64,000 bases of DNA from Haematomicrobium sanguinis DSM 21259 (GTDB lineage: Bacteria; Actinomycetota; Actinomycetes; Actinomycetales; Micrococcaceae): contig NZ_JIAG01000005.1 of the NCBI RefSeq assembly GCF_000688395.1, positions 148,662-212,661 of the forward strand, in the 5' to 3' direction. Shown here piece after piece: positions 35,295 through 44,705 of the stretch (positions within the stretch are counted from its first letter, which is position 1; every line of letters begins with the position of its first letter). The notes beneath the pieces are model-generated. The model made no database searches. It saw only the letters and a list, made by a program, of their open reading frames with translations, and had not been told where the DNA came from. The position numbers were made by a program, and so were the translations under genes.

Positions 35295-36259
35295 GAGAGT
35301 GGCCGTTCGGGTTCGCCGGTGGGGCGCCTTCCCACGCGAATATCGTCGAGTCGCACCAACACAATTCCGGCCGCAATGATGATCGCTCCCAAGAGTTGCA
35401 TCCCCTGGGGTACTTCGGCGAGTAACAGCCACCCGCCGAGTGTCGAGAACACCACCTCTGCCAGCCCCACGAAAGATGCCATCTTCGGTCCGAGCCGTTG
35501 TGCCGCGACAATCCCCGTGGCATACGGGATCGCCGTCGAAATCACCGCAATTCCCAGCAAGGACACCCACCACGGCACATCAAATCCCGCCAACACGGCG
35601 GTCTGGTTGCCAAACGTCAGCGGCAATATACCGAGCAGCCCCAACCCCGTGAGCGTGACCCCGCCAATCAATGTGCCCAATCCGGCGAGCGCCAAGGGGG
35701 GCACCCCATCGGTCTGGCCGGCCGCAATCACAAAATAAAACACCAAGCAGACCGCCGCCGCCAACCCAAAGACCACTCCGATCGGATCAACGCCGCGATC
35801 CCCACCCGGATTGACCACCACGACCAGACCGACGAGCGCGAGCACCGACCCGGCAATGGTCAGATTCTGCGGACGCGCCCGATGCCGCACCCACAACCAC
35901 AGCACAAACAGCACCGGCGCCAGAAACTCCAACACCAGCGCCACGCCGACGTTCATGCGCGCGGCCGCATTGAAGTAGAAGAACTGGCACCCCGCGACCG
36001 CAATCAGCGCGAACCCCAGCACCGGCCCCCAGTGACGCTTCACCATTGCCCACTTGCCACGCAGTAGCAACAGCGTTGGCACCATCAACACAGCGGCCGC
36101 GGTCAGCATTCGCATCCCGACGACAGCCCCGGGTGAATACCCCGCGTTCAGCAGTGACTTACCAAATCCACCAGAGAGTCCAAACGTCATGGCAGACCCC
36201 AAAGCGTACGCCACTCCCACGCGGAAGGTACTCGGCGAGGCATTCACAAAGCGGCTCAC
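35282..36259 (-). CDS. EamA/DMT-family transporter (RhtA-like)
   Basis: 325 residues, ten predicted membrane helices formed by two EamA repeats (GLSGGFGKSLLNAGYSPGAVVGMRML early; ATGIVAAQRLGPKMASFVGLAEVVFSTLGGWLLLAEVPQG late). Members export amino acids or metabolites. Its C-terminal codons lie in the palindrome. It is divergent from the CGNR regulator by 71 bp, which may control it. Confidence 0.88.
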   Translation of the reverse strand: MSRFVNASPSTFRVGVAYALGSAMTFGLSGGFGKSLLNAGYSPGAVVGMRMLTAAAVLMVPTLLLLRGKWAMVKRHWGPVLGFALIAVAGCQFFYFNAAARMNVGVALVLEFLAPVLFVLWLWVRHRARPQNLTIAGSVLALVGLVVVVNPGGDRGVDPIGVVFGLAAAVCLVFYFVIAAGQTDGVPPLALAGLGTLIGGVTLTGLGLLGILPLTFGNQTAVLAGFDVPWWVSLLGIAVISTAIPYATGIVAAQRLGPKMASFVGLAEVVFSTLGGWLLLAEVPQGMQLLGAIIIAAGIVLVRLDDIRVGRRPTGEPERPLSSTV

Positions 36260-36330
36260 GGCGTCTTCCCCTCAGCTCAGGTAACCAGTAAAATTGATTT
36301 CACTCCTTACAGTAAAGGCGGGTCGCGTAA

Positions 36331-36888
36331 GTGGTCAATACCCTTTTTGCCCATGACACAATCGAGGCGCTACAGCTCTCGGTGGGCCTCGTGAACACCG
36401 GGCGCAACGGCAAAGACTCCCTTCCGGATGTCTCCGCGCTCAACGCCTTCCTCGATGACCACGATTTCAGCGGCCGCCGCACCGGGAGCTCGGATGAGCT
36501 AGCTCGCGTTAAGGCCGTTCGCGAGCGGTTGGACTATCTCTGGGAGGCCACCGAAGATGACGCCGTGCGCGTCGTCAACGCGATCATGCGCGATGCCAAC
36601 GGCGTCCCCCAACTCGTCAAACACGACGGCTACGACTACCACCTGCACGCCACCACCCCGGACGCACCGCTCTCCGATCGCATCGCCACCGAGGCTGCCA
36701 TGGCATTCCTCGACGTCATCCGCTTCAAAGCCCTCGACCGCCTCCAGGTGTGCTCTGCCGAAGACTGCCAAGATCGCTTCATCGACTACTCGAAAAACCG
36801 CTCAAAGCGCTACTGCGACGCCGGCAACTGCCAAAACCGCTCCAACGTGCGCGCCTACCGCGCCCGCATATCCTCGAGCCCCAACTAA
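36331..36888 (+). CDS. CGNR zinc-finger transcriptional regulator
   Basis: 185 residues from a GTG. The N-terminal ABATE domain (FAHDTIEALQLSVGLVNTG...RAVRERLDYLW-type) is followed by a C-terminal CGNR finger, C-x4-C-x3-F-x-D-x-S-(K)-N-R-x-(K)-R-Y-C-x4-C-x-N-R: VCSAEDCQDRFIDYSKNRSK and RYCDAGNCQNRSNV. It likely binds DNA and controls itself and the divergent EamA gene. Repeated CAGTAAA words in the shared spacer (36289-36317) are candidate sites. Confidence 0.88.
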   Translation: MVNTLFAHDTIEALQLSVGLVNTGRNGKDSLPDVSALNAFLDDHDFSGRRTGSSDELARVKAVRERLDYLWEATEDDAVRVVNAIMRDANGVPQLVKHDGYDYHLHATTPDAPLSDRIATEAAMAFLDVIRFKALDRLQVCSAEDCQDRFIDYSKNRSKRYCDAGNCQNRSNVRAYRARISSSPN

Positions 36889-36894
36889 CTACCG

Positions 36895-36966
36895 CGTTTC
36901 GCATCCCCGTACCGCATTCTAAGACCCGCGTACAGCTCTTAGAATGCGGTCAGGGGATGCGAAACG
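36895..36966. repeat. Intergenic palindrome, GTTTCGCATCCCC family, 30-bp arms
   Basis: Left arm 36895-36924 (CGTTTCGCATCCCCGTACCG, continuing) and right arm 36937-36966 pair except at a three-base block in the middle. It lies 7 bp after the CGNR stop, between convergent genes. A related copy is at 57662-57733. The next 65 bp to the M48 gene contain an ACGACGGCGATGC copy (36973-36982) and nothing else. Confidence 0.88.
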
Positions 36967-37031
36967 AGAGGCACGACGGCGATGCGCACCTTTATCGCGC
37001 GCCTCGCCTTGACCACGGGTTCAGTGGGCGC

Positions 37032-38321
37032 TTACCGAACCGGGGGATTCGGCGGGCTTCCGGGATCTGTGGGGGACACGCCGTCGTGCTTCTCATCGGT
37101 GAGGCCAGGCGCCACGTTGAGCGGGCGCGAAAGCAGCGGCGGGAACGTCTGTATTTGCCGGATCGTGTCCATGCCGGCGTAATCGACGCCCGGGAAGCGG
37201 CCGAACTGCTCGCCGATGCCCGCCGGGCGCTCCGTGGCCGCGGCGTCCAGCATCGCCAGAACTTGTGGGGGCGTTGGCCATTTGCGCGAAAGCTGGCTTC
37301 CCGACGGCAACGGCGAGGAGAACGCCGCATTCTTGGGCCGGAAGAAAAGCCGACCGGCGCGCGATCGGTCCATCAGTGCGTGTGCGCGCCAAGTCAGCAC
37401 GGGGTGGCTCGCCAGCCAGTTCGTGAGGTGGACCCAGAGGCCCTTTTCGGTGACGGCGCGGTCGGCCATTTCGAAGATGTTGACGTCCGCGTTGAGGTAT
37501 TTACCCGCGCCGAGAACGCCGATGACGCCCGGGGCTGCGTTCGGATACATGCCGTAACCGCAATTGTCCGCGGTGTATTCTTGGGCCCGCGATAGCGCTG
37601 GGCCGAGGATGGGGACGTTGGCGAAGAGGTTTGTGAAGATGAGGCGGATGTAGGAGACGTGGCCGGCCGCCAAGTGCCCTACCTCGTGAGCGAGGACAAA
37701 TCGGAGCGCATCGGGATCGCGGACGCTGCCGCCCACCTCGAACAGATCCGAATACACGACCACAAAACGCCGGAACCCGTGCCCGGACGCGAATGCGTTG
37801 ATGGTGCCGCTACCCGAGACGACGTATGCGTCGGGTACTTTGCGGAGCCCGTAATGAGCGGCCGCCTCCACCACCATGCGGTAGCCCTCCGGGAACTGCG
37901 TCGGTGACATGCGCACGCCCTGGGCGCGTTGCTGCGCATACATCATTGCGCGGGCAACCCAAATGATGATCGGCAATATCCCGAGGAGCACGATGAATTG
38001 CGTCGTCGGGTTGTCCGGATTCGCGAGGTCCTCGGTGCCCTCTTCCGGGGTAAACGTTTCGGTGCCGTCTTGCAGTCCGTTAATCACGCCGATCAGGCTG
38101 AACGTCCACACCGTGTAGAAGATGAGTGTGACCACCACGCCGATCCACATGAGCGGCAGCTCGCCGGGGTGCCTTATGCCGCGCGGGCCCCAGATTCCGT
38201 AGACCGTCGCCCCGTTGAATGGCGTGGGCTGCTTGATGTCCGGCAGGCCGAGCTGCGCGCCCGTTTGCGGGGGCTGCTGCCCGCCCGGGCGCGGTGGCTG
38301 CGGTGGTGGGATCTCGCTCAT
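37032..38321 (-). CDS. M48-family zinc metallopeptidase, membrane-bound
   Basis: 429 residues from the ATG at 38319-38321 (GCGGAGAACACAC upstream). A proline-rich cytoplasmic N-terminus of about 55 residues, two or three membrane helices (LPLMWIGVVVTLIFYTVWTFSLIGV; FIVLLGILPIIIWVARAMMYA), then the HEVGH zinc site in FVLAHEVGHLAAGHVSYI, with the downstream zinc Glu expected in AQEYTADNCGY. Related to HtpX/Ste24 membrane proteases. The tail EKHDGVSPTDPG is a decayed form of the dispersed motif. Confidence 0.88.
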   Translation of the reverse strand: MSEIPPPQPPRPGGQQPPQTGAQLGLPDIKQPTPFNGATVYGIWGPRGIRHPGELPLMWIGVVVTLIFYTVWTFSLIGVINGLQDGTETFTPEEGTEDLANPDNPTTQFIVLLGILPIIIWVARAMMYAQQRAQGVRMSPTQFPEGYRMVVEAAAHYGLRKVPDAYVVSGSGTINAFASGHGFRRFVVVYSDLFEVGGSVRDPDALRFVLAHEVGHLAAGHVSYIRLIFTNLFANVPILGPALSRAQEYTADNCGYGMYPNAAPGVIGVLGAGKYLNADVNIFEMADRAVTEKGLWVHLTNWLASHPVLTWRAHALMDRSRAGRLFFRPKNAAFSSPLPSGSQLSRKWPTPPQVLAMLDAAATERPAGIGEQFGRFPGVDYAGMDTIRQIQTFPPLLSRPLNVAPGLTDEKHDGVSPTDPGSPPNPPVR

Positions 38322-38559
38322 GTGTGTTCTCCGCTCTTTTCTCATTCCAGGCTATCGGTTGCTTTTAGCGAACCGTCTTAGGCGGCGCGGCACGTGCCGT
38401 TCCACGTGCTGGTTCGGTGCGCACCCGGTACCGCGCCCGGCGCTCCTAGCCTGAGCGCTCTCGGACAGAGCGCCCCAGGGAAAACACAAGGGCCGGCTCC
38501 CACTAGGGGAACCGGCCCGTCATGCGCCCGAAAAGTCCCGGGCTTTACTTGTGCAAGCG
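38322..38559. other. 238-bp spacer: rplI terminator and M48 upstream region
   Basis: It holds the rplI terminator (38490-38518) and, nearer the M48 gene, CACGTG words inside a possible hairpin (roughly 38368-38415, outer arms CGAACC / GGTTCG). No gene. Confidence 0.45.
38490..38518 (-). terminator. Terminator of the rpsF-ssb-rpsR-rplI operon
   Basis: GGGCCGG-TCCC type stem (38490-38501 with 38506-38518, one mismatch) followed on the minus strand by TTGTGTTTTCCC. It lies 42 bp after the rplI stop. Confidence 0.8.
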
Positions 38560-39009
38560 TTAGCCAGCCACAACCTTCAGGTTGATGGTCGCAGCGACGT
38601 CGGGGTGCAAACGCACAGACGCGGTGTAATCGCCGAGCGACTTAATGTGCTCGGGGATTTCCACCTTGCGCTTGTCGATCGAACCAAGACCGGCGGCTTC
38701 AACAGCCTCGGCCACGTCGGCGGCCTGAACCGTACCGAACAGACGACCGGAATCGCCAGCCTTCACGGTCAGCACTACCGGGTTTGCCGACAGCGCCTCG
38801 GCCTGAGCCTTAGCGTCATCCAGCGATGCGCTTTCGCGTGCGGCACGCGCGGCGCGAATGGTCTCGACCTGCTTCTCGCCACCCTTGGTCCAAGCCAGCG
38901 CGAATCCGCGGGGCAGAAGGTAGTTACGCGCGTAACCGCCCTTGACCTCGACGACGTCGCCTGGTTCGCCCAGACCGGTGACTTCCTGAGTCAAAATAAG
39001 TTTTGCCAT
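38560..39009 (-). CDS. rplI: 50S ribosomal protein L9
   Basis: 149 residues. The N-terminal RNA-binding domain [37 protein letters not shown] is the family signature, followed by the long helix and the C-terminal domain. Last gene of the rpsF operon. Confidence 0.98.
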   Translation of the reverse strand: MAKLILTQEVTGLGEPGDVVEVKGGYARNYLLPRGFALAWTKGGEKQVETIRAARAARESASLDDAKAQAEALSANPVVLTVKAGDSGRLFGTVQAADVAEAVEAAGLGSIDKRKVEIPEHIKSLGDYTASVRLHPDVAATINLKVVAG

Positions 39010-39038
39010 GTCAGTTTCTCTCTTTCGCGGCTCGCGGC

Positions 39039-39275
39039 TTAGCGGCCTGCGCCGGAGTAGGGCAGCAGTGCAACTTCGCGGGCGTTCTTGATTGCCTGTG
39101 CGATCTTGCGCTGTTCCTGCACGGTCACGCCGGTGACGCGACGCGCACGGATCTTGCCGCGGTCGGAGATGAACTTGCGCAGCAATGCGACATCCTTGTA
39201 GTCGATGACAGTGATGTCAGCGGCCTTCAAGGGATTGGACTTTGGTTTGGGCTTGCGAATTTCAGCCTTAGCCAT
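39039..39275 (-). CDS. rpsR: 30S ribosomal protein S18
   Basis: 78 residues from the ATG at 39273-39275 (AAGGAGCTCCACG upstream). [51 protein letters not shown] is typical. It lacks the Cys-rich zinc N-terminus. It binds S6 in the ribosome and possibly the operon leader. Confidence 0.98.
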   Translation of the reverse strand: MAKAEIRKPKPKSNPLKAADITVIDYKDVALLRKFISDRGKIRARRVTGVTVQEQRKIAQAIKNAREVALLPYSGAGR

Positions 39276-39418
39276 CGTGGAGCTCCTTGTGTTGAGTTGG
39301 AGCCCGCAGAACCTTTCTGCGGGATGGTTGCGTGAACCTGGTGTCGGCTCACATGATGTACGACGGCGCGTGGTCGCCATACCTGATAGCACTCACGGTG
39401 AGTGCCGGGAGACGGAAT

Positions 39419-39985
39419 TTAGAAGGGTGGTTCCGAGTCGGATCCGGTGCCCCAGTCGGCGCCGCCAGCACTTGGCGTGCCCCAGGGGTCTTCGGCTTGG
39501 CTCTGCTGGCTTTGCTGGCCCTGGTTGGGTTGGCCCCAGCCCTGACCACCGGCATTTTGGCCACCGCCGCCGAAACCTCCATTGTTGTTTCCGCCGAAAC
39601 CGCCGCCTTGGCCGCCCGAACGCTGGGTGCGGGTGACTTTTGCGGAAGCGTAGCGGAGCGAGGGGCCGATCTCATCGACCTCAAGTTCCATGGAGGTGCG
39701 GCGTTCGCCTTCCTTTGTCTCATAGGAACGCGACTTCAGTCGTCCTTGTGCCACAACGCGCATGCCCTTGGTGAGCGTTTCCGCCACGTTCTCGGCAGCT
39801 TCACGCCAGACCGATGCGCGCAAGAATAGGGTTTCCCCGTCCTTCCACTCATTGGTTTGACGATCAAAGGTCCGCGGGGTCGAGGCGATCGTGAAGTTCG
39901 CGACGGCCGATCCCGACGGGGTGAAACGCAATTCTGGATCGTTGGTCAGATTGCCAACGACGGTGATGATTGTCTCGCCTGCCAT
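39419..39985 (-). CDS. ssb: Single-stranded DNA-binding protein
   Basis: 188 residues. OB-fold (1-115) starting [22 protein letters not shown]; then a Gly/Gln/Asn-rich linker ([20 protein letters not shown]) and the acidic tip DSEPPF that recruits partner proteins. Second gene of the operon. Confidence 0.97.
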   Translation of the reverse strand: MAGETIITVVGNLTNDPELRFTPSGSAVANFTIASTPRTFDRQTNEWKDGETLFLRASVWREAAENVAETLTKGMRVVAQGRLKSRSYETKEGERRTSMELEVDEIGPSLRYASAKVTRTQRSGGQGGGFGGNNNGGFGGGGQNAGGQGWGQPNQGQQSQQSQAEDPWGTPSAGGADWGTGSDSEPPF

Positions 39986-40052
39986 GATTCTCCTGGGTTG
40001 CTACCGGCTCACCGAGCCGATATCGCGTTGTCTGAAAGTTGGTGCCAGCTTA

Positions 40053-40358
40053 TTACTTGGCACTGACTTTCTGGTCTTCGGGGCGAATGATCTTGGTGCG
40101 CATAATGGTTTCGTTCAGGCTCAGCTGACGATCCAATTCTGCGGCGGTTTCCGGAGTAGCGGTGAAGTTGACGACGGCGTAGATGCCCTCGGACTTCTTC
40201 TGGATTTCGTAGGCGAGGTGACGGCGTCCCCAGATGTCTACGTTGTCCACGGTGCCGCCATTGTTGCGGACCACATTCAGGAACTTCTCCAGAGTCGGTT
40301 CAACGGTTTTTTCCTCGACCTCTGGGTCGATGATTACCATCAGTTCGTATGCACGCAT
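40053..40358 (-). CDS. rpsF: 30S ribosomal protein S6
   Basis: 101 residues from the ATG at 40356-40358; a GTG four codons earlier lies inside the ribosome site and is rejected. [16 protein letters not shown] and [23 protein letters not shown] are typical. First gene of the operon. The leader has a possible translation-control structure at 40369-40413. Confidence 0.97.
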   Translation of the reverse strand: MRAYELMVIIDPEVEEKTVEPTLEKFLNVVRNNGGTVDNVDIWGRRHLAYEIQKKSEGIYAVVNFTATPETAAELDRQLSLNETIMRTKIIRPEDQKVSAK

Positions 40359-40368
40359 GTATGAACCC

Positions 40369-40413
40369 ACCTCCTTTGGGCTAAACGGTCACGGTCTTTC
40401 CGTAACAGGAGGT
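40369..40413 (-). promoter_or_regulatory. rpsF leader with a possible SD-sequestering stem
   Basis: In the minus-strand mRNA an upstream ACCTCCT (complement of 40407-40413) can pair with the ribosome site AGGAGGT (complement of 40369-40375). Between them lies a small hairpin (ACGG/CCGT). S6-S18 autoregulation through an rpsF leader is known in other bacteria; the link here is inferred. Confidence 0.5.
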
Positions 40414-40495
40414 TCAAGTGCAGTTGTCTGTGAAGAGCACAGACCTATCAATCTTACCGGACAACCGCACCCCCGCGCGACTCCTCCCCTCCCCC

Positions 40496-40569
40496 GCAAA
40501 TTTAAGCGTCTTTCTCGGTTTTCAGCGCCAAGTACGGCGCTGAAAACCGAGAAAGACGCTTAAATTTGC
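40496..40569. repeat. Intergenic palindrome, TTTTCAGCGCC family, perfect 34-bp arms
   Basis: The left arm 40496-40529 begins GCAAATTTAAGCGTCTTTCT; the right arm is 40536-40569; loop AAGTAC. It lies 6 bp after the stop of the response-regulator gene. Related to 16162-16235. Confidence 0.92.
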
Positions 40570-40575
40570 TTGAGG

Positions 40576-41337
40576 CTAGGGGGACTTGGGGTGGATGAGC
40601 CCGGATTCGTAGGCGTACACCACGGCTTGGACCCGGTCCCGCACCCCGAGCTTGGTCAGCACCTTGCGCACATGGGTCTTGACGGTCGCCTCAGAAACGA
40701 AGAACTTTGCCGCGATTTCGGCATTGGACATACCCTCGGCGATCGCCAAGAGCACCTCGAACTCGCGTGGCGTCAAGTCCGCCAGCAACGGATCGTTGGC
40801 GGGGTCCAGCGGCTCGGGCTCGACCGGCCGGTTGCGGACATAGGTTTCCAAGAGCCGCTGGGTCACCCGGGGCGCGACAACGGCATCACCGGAAGCGACC
40901 AAACGCACCGCATCTACTAGGTCTTCGGGCTCGGTGTCCTTCAAGAGAAACGCCGAGGCCCCCGCTTGAAGCCCCTCGAAGGCGTATTCGTCGAGGTCGA
41001 AAGTCGTCAGGATGATCACTCGTGCGTGCGAGTTTGCGGTTACCTCTCGTGTGGCGGAGATCCCGTCCATATTCGGCATCCGCACGTCCATTAAGATGAC
41101 ATCGGGTGCCAGCACCTCGTTTTGCTTGAGCGCCTGCACACCGTCGGAGGCTTCCCCAACGATCTCCATGTCATCCTCGCCCTCAAGGATCAGCCGGAAT
41201 CCCATCCGCAGCAGGTGCTGATCGTCGACGAGCAGGATCTTTATGGGGCCGCGTGGCGGCTCCGCGCCGTCCGCGTCCACGCCGTCCGCGTCCACGCCGT
41301 CCGCGTCCACGCCGGACTGGCGTTCTGCCTCACTCAC
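40576..41337 (-). CDS. NarL/LuxR-type response regulator
   Basis: 253 residues. Receiver domain (about 33-150): KILLVDDQHLL acidic pocket, phospho-acceptor Asp in DVILMDVRMPNMDG, Thr in VIILTTFD, Lys in FLLKD. The C-terminal LuxR helix-turn-helix is LTPREFEVLLAIAEGMSNAEIAAKFFVSEATVKTHVRKVLTKLG. An N-terminal 30-residue extension contains three VDADG repeats. It overlaps the kinase gene by 4 bp and probably controls the adjacent ABC-2 exporter. Confidence 0.94.
   Translation of the reverse strand: MSEAERQSGVDADGVDADGVDADGAEPPRGPIKILLVDDQHLLRMGFRLILEGEDDMEIVGEASDGVQALKQNEVLAPDVILMDVRMPNMDGISATREVTANSHARVIILTTFDLDEYAFEGLQAGASAFLLKDTEPEDLVDAVRLVASGDAVVAPRVTQRLLETYVRNRPVEPEPLDPANDPLLADLTPREFEVLLAIAEGMSNAEIAAKFFVSEATVKTHVRKVLTKLGVRDRVQAVVYAYESGLIHPKSP
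41266..41310 (-). repeat. Perfect 15-bp tandem repeat, three copies, in the regulator gene
   Basis: GCCGTCCGCGTCCAC occurs three times in a row (plus-strand reading) and encodes repeated G-V-D-A-D in the flexible N-terminus. Copy-number change keeps the frame. Confidence 0.95.
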
Positions 41338-42665
41338 AGTTTCTCCCCGCGCTCTCTTCCTTGTTCGTTCAGTATCTCTGAAGGAATCTTCAGCAGCACG
41401 TCAACGCGCCACACATCGCTCGCACCAACCTTGGGCCCCACCTCGGCCGTGCCACCGTACACCGCGGCCCGTTCCTTCATCCCCTTAATCCCGCGACCGG
41501 TACCCAGCGAGGAAAACTCTTGCGGCGTGGTGGCCGCACTGTCTCGACGCAAAAGCGAACCCATATCGTTTTCGGCAACAATCCGCACCGTATCTACCGT
41601 CACCGCAATCGACACCTCAACACGCGTCGAGCCCGGTGCGTACCGCAGGATATTCGTCAGCGCCTCCTGCACAATCCGATACACGGTCAGCCCAAACGCC
41701 GGATCGGTGGGCAACGGCGGCCCCACGGTCGTGAACGTCAACGGGAGACCGGTATGCCGGAACGTGCCGATCAGTTCGGCAATAGAGTTGCCCGCCGGAA
41801 CCGGGTTCTTGCTGGGGTCGCTCCCGTCCTCGCGCAGCACGCCCAGCACCCGCCTCATATCGGCGAGCGCAGCGCGCCCGACCCCTGAAAGTTGGCCGAG
41901 CACCTCGGGCACCTGCTCCGGCCGGCGTTTTTGCAGCGAACGCGCACCCTCGGCGAGCGAAATCATGACCGAAAGCGAGTGCGCAACCACATCATGCATT
42001 TCCCGCGCGATGCGTGTCCGCTCGTGCGTTCCGGCGAGATTCTGCGCCTCGGCAACCCAGGCGGCAAGTTCCTTCTCGTGTTCGCGATCCTTGCGAATGG
42101 TGGCACCGATAAAAACCATAAGGAAATATGTCGCGGCAATGAACCCCAGCAGAATCAGGATCAGCGGCGTTCGGATCTCCGGCACGTCGCTGCGCAGCCG
42201 CTCCGACGTCAGCAAAAAGGACACGACGGCCAGCACAAAAGCCCCCAGCGCCAGCAAATACGCCAGCCGCGGCTTGAGTAGAGAACCTACCGTGTACAGC
42301 ACAATGTAGGTGCCCACATAGGACGTTCCGCCCACGTTGAGCAATACCGTTGCAGCTTGCTCCAAAAGTACGACGGCGATAAACACCACGATCGGGTATC
42401 GGCGCCTAAAAAATATGGTCACCACGGTGACGACGCCCATCGCTAGCGCGAGAATTCCTTCCCCACCCGGGGACACGGCAAGGAACAGCGCGCTGAGGAG
42501 GACGGGAACGGCGGCGACCAGACACGCGAGCAAATCGGTCGCGACCGGGTGGCGACGCATGTATCGCCGAACCGGCCCGCGCCCGCGTTCATACAATTCT
42601 GCGAAGGTGCGGGCACCCGTTCGATTGCCCGCAACCTTCGCAGAAGTTGCCTCGGGTTTACTCAT
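41334..42665 (-). CDS. Sensor histidine kinase (HisKA_3 type)
   Basis: 443 residues. An N-terminal region with about six membrane helices (residues 35-185), then the dimerisation motif RTRIAREMHDVVAHSLSVMI with the phosphorylated His, and an HATPase domain (VYRIVQEALTNILRYAPGST, GTGRGIKGMKERAAVYGG). Partner of the downstream response regulator. Signal unknown; such pairs beside ABC-2 exporters often answer envelope or peptide-antibiotic stress. An ACGACGGCGAT copy lies antisense at 42370-42379 within a membrane helix. Confidence 0.93.
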   Translation of the reverse strand: MSKPEATSAKVAGNRTGARTFAELYERGRGPVRRYMRRHPVATDLLACLVAAVPVLLSALFLAVSPGGEGILALAMGVVTVVTIFFRRRYPIVVFIAVVLLEQAATVLLNVGGTSYVGTYIVLYTVGSLLKPRLAYLLALGAFVLAVVSFLLTSERLRSDVPEIRTPLILILLGFIAATYFLMVFIGATIRKDREHEKELAAWVAEAQNLAGTHERTRIAREMHDVVAHSLSVMISLAEGARSLQKRRPEQVPEVLGQLSGVGRAALADMRRVLGVLREDGSDPSKNPVPAGNSIAELIGTFRHTGLPLTFTTVGPPLPTDPAFGLTVYRIVQEALTNILRYAPGSTRVEVSIAVTVDTVRIVAENDMGSLLRRDSAATTPQEFSSLGTGRGIKGMKERAAVYGGTAEVGPKVGASDVWRVDVLLKIPSEILNEQGRERGEKL

Positions 42666-42753
42666 GGATTGAGCCTAACTCGAGTGGTAAGGGCGGGCAC
42701 CGCGCTCAGGGGGTGCGCGGTGCCCGCCGGGTCGAAGAGGTCGAATCGTGTCA

Positions 42754-43629
42754 CTACTTGATGTCGCGTGCCTTATGCACCACGACGGCCAGAATCAGCG
42801 GGATGAGAGCCCACACACCCATCGCGAGCGCCGATTGCAGTTGGGTGAGTTGACCTTCGGCCGCGTCGCCAATCGCCGTCATGGAATTACCAAGGTTCAT
42901 CGGCAGGAACCGGGCAGCGTCCTGCACCCACTGCACGCTTTGGACAAAGCTCGTAATAATTGGAACGACGAACCACAGTCCCACGAGCGTCACAATGCCG
43001 CCGGCCGAATTTTTCAGCAGGGTGCCCACAGCTACCGCGAGGATCCCGGAGATGGCCACGTATAAGCCGGCCCACAAGATGGCGGAAAAGACGCCGTCAT
43101 CGGCGAGGCTAAAGCCTTCACCTTCGACGCCGAGAATCGGTTGCGCCACCAGGTAGCTGGCCAGGCCGGCAAGGACGGTAATAATGAAGCCTGCAATAGC
43201 GACAATGACCGCCTTTGCCACAATGGACTGCCAGCGGGTCGGAATTGCCAAAGTGGTAGAGCGGATCGCTCCGGTCGACATCTCGGAGGCGATGAACACA
43301 ACGCCGAGGGCGAGAAAGACCAGCACCCCGAAGAGCACTCCGGAAACGGGCAGACCCAAAATCATGGATCGAACCCCTTCCATGCTGGAGCCGAACTGCT
43401 CAGCCTCTTGGGGGTTCTGCTGGATGAAATTGATTTGGCTGAGCGTCGCCCACGACAGAAGAGCTGCCACCCCGACCATCACCACAAAAGTGGCGGCCAG
43501 AAGGATGGGCGTCGAGGGGACGGAGCGGAATTTAATCCATTCGCTGCTCAGCGCGCGCATGAAGTTCGGTCCAGACTGATTGCTGTGTGCTGCTGAGCGA
43601 CGCTCAGGAGCTTGAGCCATGGTTGTCAT
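42754..43629 (-). CDS. ABC-2 type exporter permease
   Basis: 291 residues, six membrane helices (first after LSSEWIKFRSVPSTPILLAATFVVMVGVAALL). AGGAGATCAGAA precedes the ATG. It pairs with the ATPase 29 bp upstream. Likely controlled by the neighbouring two-component system. Confidence 0.88.
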   Translation of the reverse strand: MTTMAQAPERRSAAHSNQSGPNFMRALSSEWIKFRSVPSTPILLAATFVVMVGVAALLSWATLSQINFIQQNPQEAEQFGSSMEGVRSMILGLPVSGVLFGVLVFLALGVVFIASEMSTGAIRSTTLAIPTRWQSIVAKAVIVAIAGFIITVLAGLASYLVAQPILGVEGEGFSLADDGVFSAILWAGLYVAISGILAVAVGTLLKNSAGGIVTLVGLWFVVPIITSFVQSVQWVQDAARFLPMNLGNSMTAIGDAAEGQLTQLQSALAMGVWALIPLILAVVVHKARDIK

Positions 43630-43658
43630 TTCTGATCTCCTAATTCTTCGAGCGCCGC

Positions 43659-44621
43659 TTAGCGGACCGCCGCGTTATCGTCATGAGCCGGAACTTCGGG
43701 AGCACCAGGGCCGGTAGCCGCGCCTGAGTGGTACTCCACTTCGTCGCGAGTGAGGTCCATGTAGGCCTGCTCCAGCGACGCTTGGATGGGGGTGAGTTCA
43801 TAGATCAGGATGCGGTTATCGAGTGCAGCTTGCGCGATCGACTTGGGATCCAGTCCCGCGACCGTCAGCACGTTCGGCTCCACCGACTGCACGCTGACAC
43901 CGTCTCGGGCAAAGATCTGGCCCAGCGCGTCCGGGCTTTCGGTTGCCACGCGCACGGTCTGGCGACCCTTAGAGGCCAAAATGTCCGCAATTGGGGCGTC
44001 AGCAATGATGCGTCCGCGTCCAATAATGACCAGGTGATCCGCGGTCTGCGCCATCTCGCTCATTAAGTGCGAGGACAAGAAGACCGTGCGCCCCTCGGCA
44101 GCGAGTCCGCGTGCCAGGTTGCGCACCCACATCACGCCTTCGGGATCCAAACCGTTGACCGGCTCATCCAAAATCAGCGTGTGCGGATCACCCAGGAGAG
44201 CAGAGGCGATACCCAACCTCTGCCCCATACCGAGCGAGAACCCCCCGGCACGCTTCTTCGCCACTTGGGTCAGCCCGGTGATCGAGAGCACCTCATCGAT
44301 CCGGGATTTTTCGATGCCGTGGGTTGCGGCCAGAGACAGCAAGTGATTGCGAGCGCTCCGGCTCGTGTGCACGCCCTTGGCATCCAACAGCGCACCAATT
44401 TCCCGCAACGGCGCATGCAACTGGTTGTACTGTTTCCCGTTTATGGAAACGGCACCGCCGGTGGGTTTATCCAGCCCCACCATCATGCGCATGGTCGTGG
44501 ACTTTCCGGCACCGTTGGGCCCCAAGAAGCCGGTAACTTTACCCGGCTGAACGTCAAAAGAAATGCCACTGACGGCCTGCTTATCGCCGTAGCGCTTGCT
44601 GAGATTGCGAACTTCAATCAT
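43659..44621 (-). CDS. ABC exporter ATPase
   Basis: 320 residues from the ATG at 44619-44621. MIEVRNLSKRYGDKQAVSG, Walker A GPNGAGKSTTMRMM, signature FSLGMGQRLGIASALLG, Walker B LILDEPVNGLDPEG, H-loop FLSSHLMSE. BcrA/CcmA-like with a C-terminal extension ending in an acidic tail. Works with the permease at 42754. Confidence 0.93.
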   Translation of the reverse strand: MIEVRNLSKRYGDKQAVSGISFDVQPGKVTGFLGPNGAGKSTTMRMMVGLDKPTGGAVSINGKQYNQLHAPLREIGALLDAKGVHTSRSARNHLLSLAATHGIEKSRIDEVLSITGLTQVAKKRAGGFSLGMGQRLGIASALLGDPHTLILDEPVNGLDPEGVMWVRNLARGLAAEGRTVFLSSHLMSEMAQTADHLVIIGRGRIIADAPIADILASKGRQTVRVATESPDALGQIFARDGVSVQSVEPNVLTVAGLDPKSIAQAALDNRILIYELTPIQASLEQAYMDLTRDEVEYHSGAATGPGAPEVPAHDDNAAVR

Positions 44622-44705
44622 GTCCCGCCCCAATTTCGACTGTGGTGATTATGTCCCTTCCAGCCTAGGAAGCTCGCGGGAGAAAAGGGATGCTCGGAAG
44701 AATGA

